Origin: Porticoccus sp964276025 | Lineage (GTDB): Bacteria > Pseudomonadota > Gammaproteobacteria > Pseudomonadales > Porticoccaceae | NCBI GenBank assembly: GCA_964276025.1 | Contig: CAXYDD010000002.1 | Coordinates: 310,001 to 374,000, forward strand | Direction: 5' to 3' | Length of the DNA: 64,000 nucleotides | Shown: one piece after another, positions 9,349 through 16,522 of the stretch | Numbering within the stretch: the stretch's first letter is position 1 | How the letters are laid out: every line of letters begins with the position of its first letter | Notes under the pieces: generated by a model | Databases searched by the model: none | The model's input: only the letters and a program-made list of their open reading frames with translations | What the model was told of the DNA's origin: nothing | Made by a program: the position numbers and the translations under genes

Positions 9349-10605
9349 CTATAAATTGTGTGTGTCCTCTTCTTCACTATTATTTAAAGCTAATGAGGTA
9401 TTATCTGCAATTTCAACCATGATATCAGCAGTATTTTTTGTTCCGAAAAGTAACTGAGATGATATATCTTGAATCACATTAAGCATTTTCGCAGCCTTAG
9501 AGCTCTGTTGCTCTTGTTCTAATAAAGAATTAATCACGACATTAATTTTATCAACCAAAAGTGAAGAGGTAGCGTCAATTTTTTTAATCGTAAGACTCGC
9601 TTCTTCAGAAACTTTTTTGTCTTTAATGATTGTATGTGCAACTTCATCTATTGAAAGACCAAATGCATCAACTTGTTTTTGCATATTATTGATCATTGCG
9701 GTTATTTGCTTAATAGATGTTCCAGATCGCTCGGCCAGTTTCTGTATTTCTTCTGAAATCACTGCAAAACCCTTTCCAGGCTCTCCAGCTGTTGAAGCCT
9801 GAATAGCGGCATTTAGCCCAAGTATATGGGCTTGATCTGCCATATCATCGAGAGAGAATGCTACACTCTCTATATCCTTGAATTTTTCACTTAGTTTCTT
9901 AATATCCTTAGTTTTATCATTGATCTTATTTTGAGTGTTTCTCAAACCTATTACTGAGTTTTGAATAATTACATTGCTTTTTTGAGACAGAGAAGATATT
10001 TGCTGAGCATCAATAACTGTATTCTTTAATTCGGCAGATTGAGTTTGCATCGATGCTACTATATCTTTCATCATTTTAATTGCAGTTGTTATTTCTTCTG
10101 ATTGATGCTCAGAGGACTCAGCTAATTGTGATGAAACTACACGGGTTTCATTTACCGCAGCAGCAAGGGTAGCTGACATCTCTTGAGTAATTTTATTGTG
10201 AGACTTGAGACGATTAGTAACTAAATTTATAGCTTCACTCACCTCAAAATCTTTTTTAGAGTTAGCATTTCCCATAGATGATGACTCATCTAACAATAAA
10301 AGGATGGCCTGATGATGGACTTTTTCTATTTCTTTTCTTTTTCGTGATCTATGATATATCTCTAATATAATTAATAAGCATACCAGCCAGGTTGCTATTA
10401 AAGCGTAAAGAATAGGATGAGAAAATTTTTGATAATCATCCAATAATAAAACTACAGACATTGTGTTCGTTAATTGCTCTTTCATGAGTGGCAAAGAAAA
10501 TACTACCCAAGACATATAGCCTATGAATCCCAGCAAAGCTATCAAAATGAGAGTCATTATAATCAAGGTTGGGGTTTTTTCGGTCTGTTGTATTTCTTCA
10601 TTCAT
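9349..10605 (-). CDS. Methyl-accepting chemotaxis-type membrane transducer
   Basis: A 418-residue signalling protein. It has two membrane helices (about 13-37 and 63-82) separated by only about 25 residues, so there is almost no periplasmic sensor. A long coiled-coil cytoplasmic part carries the MCP hairpin tip: LGLNAAIQASTAGEPGKGFAVISEEIQ (key part GKGFAVISEEIQKLAERS). I start at MNEEIQQ (ATG at 10605, GGAG upstream); a TTG ten codons earlier is less likely. No che or flagellar gene is nearby. In Pseudomonas, gshB is next to pilGHIJ, so this could be a shortened PilJ-type transducer left in place. It is divergent from gshB across 228 bp. Confidence 0.85.
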   Translation of the reverse strand: MNEEIQQTEKTPTLIIMTLILIALLGFIGYMSWVVFSLPLMKEQLTNTMSVVLLLDDYQKFSHPILYALIATWLVCLLIILEIYHRSRKRKEIEKVHHQAILLLLDESSSMGNANSKKDFEVSEAINLVTNRLKSHNKITQEMSATLAAAVNETRVVSSQLAESSEHQSEEITTAIKMMKDIVASMQTQSAELKNTVIDAQQISSLSQKSNVIIQNSVIGLRNTQNKINDKTKDIKKLSEKFKDIESVAFSLDDMADQAHILGLNAAIQASTAGEPGKGFAVISEEIQKLAERSGTSIKQITAMINNMQKQVDAFGLSIDEVAHTIIKDKKVSEEASLTIKKIDATSSLLVDKINVVINSLLEQEQQSSKAAKMLNVIQDISSQLLFGTKNTADIMVEIADNTSLALNNSEEEDTHNL

Positions 10606-10833
10606 GCTGGCCAATCTCCAGAGGAAAAAATCCAAATATTCTACATTACTATCTTACCTTAAATATAAATTCCAATAACTAAAATTTTTTATTACAAGGA
10701 AATAAACAATATAAGAGTAAAAAAGATAACCAAGTTGATATAGTTTTGTAAAAAAAAGAATGATTTAATGGTTATAAATATACCTTTTATCTAAAAATTA
10801 ACTTATAGAATCAGCTGACTTAAAGGCAGGCTC

Positions 10834-11778
10834 ATGAAAAAAACTATCGGTATTGTAATGGATTCTATCGAATCAATTACCCCATACAAAGATACCACTC
10901 TTTTATTGCTTTTAGCTGCGCAAACTCGTGGCTGGAAAATTATGTATATGGAGCAAAATGACCTGTATCTTGATAATAATATTCCTACTGCAGGTATGGT
11001 GGAATTGGAGGTACAAGATGATGATGCGAAATGGTTTTCTAAAGGTAATATTAAATTTCAACCCTTAAGTAATCTTAATGTAATTTTAATGCGAAAAGAT
11101 CCTCCCTTTAATACCGAATATATTTATACTACCTATATATTGGAAGCTGCAGAAAAATTAGGTGTAATGGTCATAAACAAACCTCAGAGCCTCAGGGATT
11201 ATAATGAAAAGATTTTTTCTACACTGTTTCCACAGTGTATACCGCCTCTGGTAGTTAGCAGCGACTTAGAAAAAATAAAAAAGTTTGTCAACACGCATGG
11301 TGAAACCATTCTTAAGCCATTGGATGGTATGGGTGGTTCCTCTATTTTTAAAGTGAGCAACTCTGACCCAAACCTAAACGTAATAATTGAAACACTTACC
11401 TGTAAAGAAACTAAAACTATAATGGCGCAAAAGTTTATCCCTGATATTATCAAGGGTGATAAGCGTATACTGATGATTGAAGGTGAACCTATTCCATACT
11501 GCCTGGCAAGAATCCCTCCCAAAGGGGATACCCGGGGCAACCTAGCAGTAGGCGGAAAAGGTATTGTGCAAGCACTAGACGATCGTGATCTTTGGATTGC
11601 TAGTCAGGTAGGAGGGTTTCTAAAAGAGAAGGGGATCATACTTGCTGGCCTAGATGTTATTGGTAGCTATTTAACGGAAATTAATATCACTAGTCCGACT
11701 TGTGCTAGAGAAATAGAGCGCGAGAAATCCATCGATATTGGTGGAAAATTATTTGATGTAATCGAAAGATATCTATAA
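10834..11778 (+). CDS. gshB: Glutathione synthetase
   Basis: Joins gamma-glutamylcysteine and glycine using ATP. It has the usual length (314) and the GshB N-domain opening IGIVMDSIESITPYKDTT. The ATP-grasp features include the KPLDGMGGSSIFKV loop, QKFIPDIIKGDKRI and the EINITSPTCAREIE Mg/ATP-binding end. AAAGGCAGG provides the ribosome site. gshA is not in the window. ruvX follows after 104 bp; yqgE, normally between gshB and ruvX, is absent. Confidence 0.97.
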   Translation: MKKTIGIVMDSIESITPYKDTTLLLLLAAQTRGWKIMYMEQNDLYLDNNIPTAGMVELEVQDDDAKWFSKGNIKFQPLSNLNVILMRKDPPFNTEYIYTTYILEAAEKLGVMVINKPQSLRDYNEKIFSTLFPQCIPPLVVSSDLEKIKKFVNTHGETILKPLDGMGGSSIFKVSNSDPNLNVIIETLTCKETKTIMAQKFIPDIIKGDKRILMIEGEPIPYCLARIPPKGDTRGNLAVGGKGIVQALDDRDLWIASQVGGFLKEKGIILAGLDVIGSYLTEINITSPTCAREIEREKSIDIGGKLFDVIERYL

Positions 11779-11882
11779 TTTTTTATGTGAAATCTAAAAT
11801 ATCCATACAGCTGTAAGCTTAAAATATAATATGGTTTGAAAAATGGTAGGAATAAACGATCAGCGAAAATGAAACTTGCACT

Positions 11883-12302
11883 GTGTTAGCCTTTGATTTT
11901 GGTACGCGCCAGATAGGTGTGGCTAGTGGCCAAAAATTATTAAAGACTGCTAATCCTTTAACTATACTTAGGGCTAAAGACGGCATCCCTAATTGGAACG
12001 AATTAAAAAAACTAATTGATGACTGGATGCCAGATCAAATTCTTGTAGGACTGCCACTCAATATGGACGGGAGCGAGAGCCAATTTTGTCTTAGAGCTCG
12101 TAAATTCGGTAAAAGGCTACATGGTAAATATGGAGTAGAAGTGGCAATGGTAGATGAGCGGCTCTCTACATTTACAGCTAAAAACCAACTTCAGACTAAA
12201 AATCAAAAATATAAGCATAAAAAAACCCTCGTAGACGATATTGCAGCTGTATTAATTTTAGAAACATGGCTGGCAGACCCGTCTATTGGCATAAAGCCAT
12301 AA
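11883..12302 (+). CDS. ruvX: RuvX/YqgF RNase H-fold nuclease
   Basis: YqgF family protein linked to 16S rRNA 5' processing and, in some bacteria, Holliday junction resolution. Motifs are AFDFGTRQIGVA (catalytic Asp), the GLPLNMDGSES block and VDERLSTF, with a DDIAAVLILETWL C-terminus. The GTG at 11883 gives 139 residues starting MLAFDFG. It has no ribosome site, and relatives carry a few residues before the LAFDFG strand. The frame stays open upstream to a TAA at 11853-11855. An AGGA (11847-11850 region) sits 7 bp before an in-frame ATC at 11859 that would add ISENETCT. The true start is therefore uncertain. Confidence 0.93.
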   Translation: MLAFDFGTRQIGVASGQKLLKTANPLTILRAKDGIPNWNELKKLIDDWMPDQILVGLPLNMDGSESQFCLRARKFGKRLHGKYGVEVAMVDERLSTFTAKNQLQTKNQKYKHKKTLVDDIAAVLILETWLADPSIGIKP

Positions 12303-12339
12303 AGAATGTACAGCATTTAATAAAAATTGAATTTTTACT

Positions 12340-13038
12340 GTGAATATGACTGACATACCTACTAATTTAGCAAATATATATAAGCGCGTTGATCTAGCTC
12401 TAGAAAGCTCAGGTCGGTCTGTAAAGGATATTATTCTCGTTGCTGCCAGTAAAGGTCATTCGTCTGACGCTATAAGAGTTGCTTACGAGTGTGGACAGAG
12501 GCATTTTGGCGAAAATTATTTACAGGAAGCGCAAAAAAAACAGTACGAGCTAACCGACTTATTAGATATATGTTGGCATTTCATAGGTCCGATACAGTCT
12601 AACAAAACAAGCAAGATATCAAATAATTTTGACTGGGTTCATACCGTTGACAGAATAAAAATAGCTGAAAGGCTCAGCGACTCAAGAGATGCTAACAAGC
12701 CTTTGCTTAATATATGCATACAAGTAAATGTTAGCGATGAGATCAACAAATCAGGGGTCTCCTTACATGACTGCACTAAAATTGCTAATATAATTTCAAC
12801 TTATCCTTATTTGAACCTCAGGGGTTTAATGGCAATGCCTAAAAATAATATGAGTCATAAAGAACATAAAAAAGTGTGCGAAACTATGTCAAAGCTTTTA
12901 CTTGAAACAAAGGTTAGCTCGTCTAAATCAGCCACACTAGACACACTTTCTATGGGCATGTCATCAGATTTTGAAAGAGCAATTAAAGAAGGTGCGACTG
13001 TGATCAGACTAGGCTCAGCTATTTTTGGCGCTAGGTAG
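12340..13038 (+). CDS. yggS: YggS-family pyridoxal phosphate homeostasis protein
   Basis: PLP-binding protein (PLPBP) that helps balance vitamin B6 and amino acid pools; no enzyme reaction is firmly known. It is a 232-residue alanine-racemase-like TIM barrel. Lys38 in LVAASKGHS aligns with the PLP lysine. GENYLQEAQKK, WHFIGPIQSNK, LNICIQVNVSDE and the phosphate-binding end SMGMSSDFERAIKEGAT with RLGSAIFG are all diagnostic. The start is GTG at 12340 or ATG at 12346; neither has a good ribosome site. proC follows after 33 bp, the common yggS-proC-yggT order. Confidence 0.95.
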   Translation: MNMTDIPTNLANIYKRVDLALESSGRSVKDIILVAASKGHSSDAIRVAYECGQRHFGENYLQEAQKKQYELTDLLDICWHFIGPIQSNKTSKISNNFDWVHTVDRIKIAERLSDSRDANKPLLNICIQVNVSDEINKSGVSLHDCTKIANIISTYPYLNLRGLMAMPKNNMSHKEHKKVCETMSKLLLETKVSSSKSATLDTLSMGMSSDFERAIKEGATVIRLGSAIFGAR

Positions 13039-13071
13039 ATACCAAAATGATTAATAACTAAGGATACTAAT

Positions 13072-13905
13072 GTGGACAAACCAAAATTAGCATTTATAGG
13101 TGGCGGCAATATGGCTAAAAGCCTTATAGGTGGGCTACTAGAGAAAGGCTTCTCATCGAAATGTATCTCAGTTAGTGATCCTGTAGAAAAAAATCTGGCT
13201 CAGTTAAGTCATAAGTTTGGTATTGCTACTACTTCAAATAATTCTGTTGCGGCTAGAGACGCTGACTTAATAGTGCTATGTGTTAAACCACAAATACTTG
13301 AATCAGTTTGTAAGGGGCTCCAAGTTTCTTTAAATCAAATGCCGCCGGCAATTTCGATAGTTGCTGGTATACCTTTGTCATTACTCAAGAATTGGCTAGG
13401 AGAAGATATACCAATCATCAGATGTATGCCTAATACACCCGCACTAGTCCAAAGTGGAGCTGCAGGGATGTTTGCAAATAAAAAGGTTAATCAAAAACTA
13501 CGTGATCTAGCTGAAGAAATTTTTGATGCTGTTGGTTTATGCTGTTGGCTGGAAAAAGAGGAGGATATAGATCTTGTTACGGCAGTTTCTGGTAGCGGTC
13601 CTGCATATTTTTTTCTCTTTATGGAGGCTATGGAAAAAGTAGCTATAGATTTAGGTTTAGATCAAGAAGTTGCCAGAAAATTGATTATACAGACCGCAAT
13701 AGGCGCAGCAAAAATGGCAGAAGGATCTGATATGAATCCTTCCGAACTTAGATCTTGCGTCACGTCACCAGGTGGGACAACAGAAAAGGCTATTAATGCT
13801 TTCCTTGAAGGAGATATTTTGGGGCTATTTAGTAAAGCAATGAATAAAGCTTTAGAAAGAGCTACGGAAATGGCAATAGAAGCTGAAAATAATATCCAAC
13901 ATTAG
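13072..13905 (+). CDS. proC: Pyrroline-5-carboxylate reductase
   Basis: Final step of proline synthesis, reducing pyrroline-5-carboxylate with NAD(P)H. It has a Rossmann start, LAFIGGGNMAKSLIGGL, then CMPNTPALVQSG, the C-terminal dimerisation domain with VSGSGPAYFFLF, and the signature CVTSPGGTTEKAI. The length of 277 is normal. The start is GTG at 13072, with AAGGA 7 bp upstream; an ATG overlapping it by two bases is in another frame. It lies between yggS and yggT, a very widespread arrangement. Confidence 0.97.
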   Translation: MDKPKLAFIGGGNMAKSLIGGLLEKGFSSKCISVSDPVEKNLAQLSHKFGIATTSNNSVAARDADLIVLCVKPQILESVCKGLQVSLNQMPPAISIVAGIPLSLLKNWLGEDIPIIRCMPNTPALVQSGAAGMFANKKVNQKLRDLAEEIFDAVGLCCWLEKEEDIDLVTAVSGSGPAYFFLFMEAMEKVAIDLGLDQEVARKLIIQTAIGAAKMAEGSDMNPSELRSCVTSPGGTTEKAINAFLEGDILGLFSKAMNKALERATEMAIEAENNIQH

Positions 13906-13972
13906 AGTATAATTTATTTATTGTATACTTCCTTATGAAGAATATAGCCACCACTAACCGGCAAAGAAACCT

Positions 13973-14560
13973 ATGACAACAATGAGCGCAGTGTCTACTT
14001 ATTTAGTACAAGCCTTGGGGAGTTTTTTTCTTACTCTAGTAATTTTACGTTTTTTATTACAACTAGTTAAAGCAGATTTTTACAATCCTATATCTCTATT
14101 TATAGTCAATGCGACCCAATTAGTAAGTAGCCCTATCCGAGCGTTACTACCCGCATTTAGATCCTTTGATGTAGCTAGCTTAGTGCTTGCAGTTCTTGTT
14201 CAATGGATAATTATACAGCTCACTTATACTATTAATGCTTTAGGTATAGTAAATTTTTTTATGGCTGTTTCTTGGGGTTTTGTTGGTGTTCTATCAATGA
14301 TTTTAAACATTTATATGTATGGTCTGCTTGCAACAATTGTTATCAGCTGGATTGCCCCACAGAGCCAACACCCTGCAATTAAACTTACAAATCAAATTAT
14401 ATATCCAGCAATGGAGCCATTTAGAAAAATAATGCCATCACTTGGTATGATAGATTTATCACCTATGCTTTTTTTTATAGTCTTAAACGTGCTCGATTAC
14501 TTTATATATGGAATAGCAATAAAACTTATGTTGCCATCCCATATAGTAGCTGGCATTTAA
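13973..14560 (+). CDS. yggT: YggT-family integral membrane protein
   Basis: A 195-residue inner membrane protein with two YggT domains. Each has a membrane helix pair around a conserved loop: LLRFLLQLVKADFYNP-type (seen as QLVKADFYNPISLFI) with PIRALLPAF in the first half, and VISWIAPQSQHPAI with MEPFRKIMPSLGMID in the second. About four helices are predicted. The function is not firmly known; the family has been tied to osmotic response, membrane protein handling and cell division. The start may be the ATG at 13973 or the one at 13982. It is convergent with rph 7 bp away. Confidence 0.92.
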   Translation: MTTMSAVSTYLVQALGSFFLTLVILRFLLQLVKADFYNPISLFIVNATQLVSSPIRALLPAFRSFDVASLVLAVLVQWIIIQLTYTINALGIVNFFMAVSWGFVGVLSMILNIYMYGLLATIVISWIAPQSQHPAIKLTNQIIYPAMEPFRKIMPSLGMIDLSPMLFFIVLNVLDYFIYGIAIKLMLPSHIVAGI

Positions 14561-14567
14561 ATATCTA

Positions 14568-15287
14568 CTATTCCAGTAATGCCTCATTTTGTAGTTTTAA
14601 TAGATGATTAATACCGCTTTTAGCAAGACCTAACATCTCGTTAAGTTGCTGGTCAGTAAAAGGGGCCGCTTCGGCGGTACCTTGAATCTCAATGAATCCT
14701 CCGTCACTGTTCATAACAATGTTCATATCGGTCTCTGCTTTTGAATCTTCATCATAATCTAAATCTAATACAGAGTGTCCCTCAAAAACACCAACCGAGA
14801 CAGATGCAACCATACCAATGAGTGGATTTTTTTTAATTTTCCCCGCTTGTTGAAGACTCATAAGTGCGTCACTTAGTGCAACACAGGCGCCTGTAATAGA
14901 AGCTGTACGTGTGCCTCCATCAGCCTGAATAACATCGCAGTCTATTTTAATAGTGTTTTCTCCCAAGATACTGAGATCAATTACTGCTCTCAAAGAACGG
15001 CCTATTAATCTTTGGATTTCCTGCGTCCTTCCAGATTGTTTGCCTCGGCTGGCCTCCCTATTCATTCTTGAATTAGTGGAGCGAGGCAACATACCGTACT
15101 CTGCTGTAACCCAGCCTTGTCCTTTTCCTCGCAAGAAATGTGGGACGTTATTTTCTACACTTGCTGTGCATATAACTTTGGTATCACCGAATTCAATAAG
15201 AACCGATCCCTCAGCATGTTTAGTAAAGTTTCGCGTAATTTTAACATCACGTAATTGATCTAAAGAACGTCCACTGGGTCGATTCAT
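14568..15287 (-). CDS. rph: Ribonuclease PH
   Basis: Phosphate-dependent 3' exoribonuclease that trims tRNA 3' ends. It is full length (239 residues), unlike the frameshifted gene of E. coli K-12. It opens with the RPSGRSLDQLRDVKI motif and carries GDTKVICTASVE, RGKGQGWVTAEYGMLPRST (Arg-rich tRNA contact) and DCDVIQADGGTRTASITGA with the catalytic Asp residues. GGGAAG precedes the ATG. It is divergent from gmk across 160 bp; yicC, commonly between rph and gmk in relatives, is missing. Confidence 0.97.
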   Translation of the reverse strand: MNRPSGRSLDQLRDVKITRNFTKHAEGSVLIEFGDTKVICTASVENNVPHFLRGKGQGWVTAEYGMLPRSTNSRMNREASRGKQSGRTQEIQRLIGRSLRAVIDLSILGENTIKIDCDVIQADGGTRTASITGACVALSDALMSLQQAGKIKKNPLIGMVASVSVGVFEGHSVLDLDYDEDSKAETDMNIVMNSDGGFIEIQGTAEAAPFTDQQLNEMLGLAKSGINHLLKLQNEALLE

Positions 15288-15447
15288 ATTATTTGCTTCC
15301 CTAAAAATGAATGTTTATTTTAACTGATTTATTTCGCTTATGTTCCTTCATGTTAATATATGATGAAATAATTTTATTTTTGAGCGATAGATTCCAGAAA
15401 TCGGATCTTTATCATTTTCAAAATAATAATCGGAGGAAGTAAATTAG

Positions 15448-16065
15448 ATGTCTAACGCAGGGACACTCTATATAGTTTCGGCACCCTCTGGTGCAGGAAA
15501 AACAACTTTAGTTGGAGCTTTATTAAAAAATATGCCCGATATAAAGGCTTCTGTCTCTCATACAACTCGACCAATGAGACCAGGCGAAAAAGAAGGTACC
15601 AATTACCATTTCGTAAGTGAAGAAATATTTCTTTCATTAATAAATAAAGAAGACTTTTTGGAGTATGCCCAAGTATTTAACCATTTTTATGGGACATCCA
15701 AAGATTGGGTTAGAAAAACCCTATCTGAGGGAATAGATGTAATTCTGGAAATCGATTGGCAGGGTGCTGAACAAATTAGAAGCCTAATACCTGAGAGTAA
15801 AAGTATTTTCATTTTACCCCCATCTCTTGGGGCGCTTGAAGAGCGCTTAATAAAACGTGGTCAAGATAATCCCACCGTCATAAAACGCCGTCTTGCTGCT
15901 GCGAAAGAGGAAATGTCACACTATATGATGGCTGATTATCTTCTGATTAATGATGGATTTGATGAAACTCTGACTGAGTTCAACTCGATTATATTGCATG
16001 AACGCCTAAAGCTTCAGTCTCAAAAACAAAAAAATCTCAATTTACTCAATAGCTTGTTGTCCTAA
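15448..16065 (+). CDS. gmk: Guanylate kinase
   Basis: Phosphorylates GMP to GDP with ATP. It is a 205-residue protein with the P-loop SAPSGAGKTTL, the GMP-binding SHTTRPMRPGEKEGTNYHF block, and the lid RGQDNPTVIKRRL. A strong ribosome site, GGAGGAAG, lies 8 bp before the ATG. It is first in the gmk-rpoZ-spoT-ridA series, so GMP kinase, RNA polymerase omega and the (p)ppGpp enzyme are likely coexpressed. Confidence 0.98.
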   Translation: MSNAGTLYIVSAPSGAGKTTLVGALLKNMPDIKASVSHTTRPMRPGEKEGTNYHFVSEEIFLSLINKEDFLEYAQVFNHFYGTSKDWVRKTLSEGIDVILEIDWQGAEQIRSLIPESKSIFILPPSLGALEERLIKRGQDNPTVIKRRLAAAKEEMSHYMMADYLLINDGFDETLTEFNSIILHERLKLQSQKQKNLNLLNSLLS

Positions 16066-16147
16066 AACCAGCAATTTTGTACAATATATGGTCACGATTG
16101 AGATATTAATTTTTTTACTGAAAATACTAACTAAAACGGACATACAT

Positions 16148-16501
16148 ATGGCCAGAATTACTGTAGAAGACTGCTTAAAAAATGTAGACAACCGCTTCGA
16201 GCTTGTAATGGTTAGCTCTAAAAGAGCACGTCAAATCGCTTTGGGCGAAAAAGAAGCTTTGGTGCCCTTAGAAAACGATAAACCTACAGTTGTTGCTTTG
16301 CGAGAAATTGAGCAAGGCTTTATAACAGCTGATATCTTGATAGAGAAAAAACCAAACGATTTTTCTTTGAAGTCCGAAGTATTAGAGGCTGAAGCAGAAG
16401 AGTCTGACTCAGATGATGACACTTCAACTAACGATTCTTCATTAAAAGGCGATGTTTCTACTGAAAATTCGATGACACCGCTTAATACAGTAGAAGTGTA
16501 A
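16148..16501 (+). CDS. rpoZ: RNA polymerase omega subunit
   Basis: Smallest subunit of RNA polymerase, aiding beta' folding and part of the ppGpp-binding site. The start is set at MARITVEDCLKNV (ATG 16148); a longer reading adds 20 implausible residues. Residues 1-75 are standard omega (NRFELVMVSSKRARQIA, NDKPTVVALREIE). The remaining 42 or so residues are an acidic, serine-rich tail (ESDSDDDTSTNDSS), making the protein 117 residues against 91 in E. coli. Its stop is 21 bp before the spoT start. Confidence 0.95.
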   Translation: MARITVEDCLKNVDNRFELVMVSSKRARQIALGEKEALVPLENDKPTVVALREIEQGFITADILIEKKPNDFSLKSEVLEAEAEESDSDDDTSTNDSSLKGDVSTENSMTPLNTVEV

Positions 16502-16522
16502 CTAAGTGGAGGAGGTAAAATC

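Noticed and set aside
16088..16147. Longer rpoZ start
   Set aside because: The added 20 residues are hydrophobic and unlike omega, which begins MARITVEDC.
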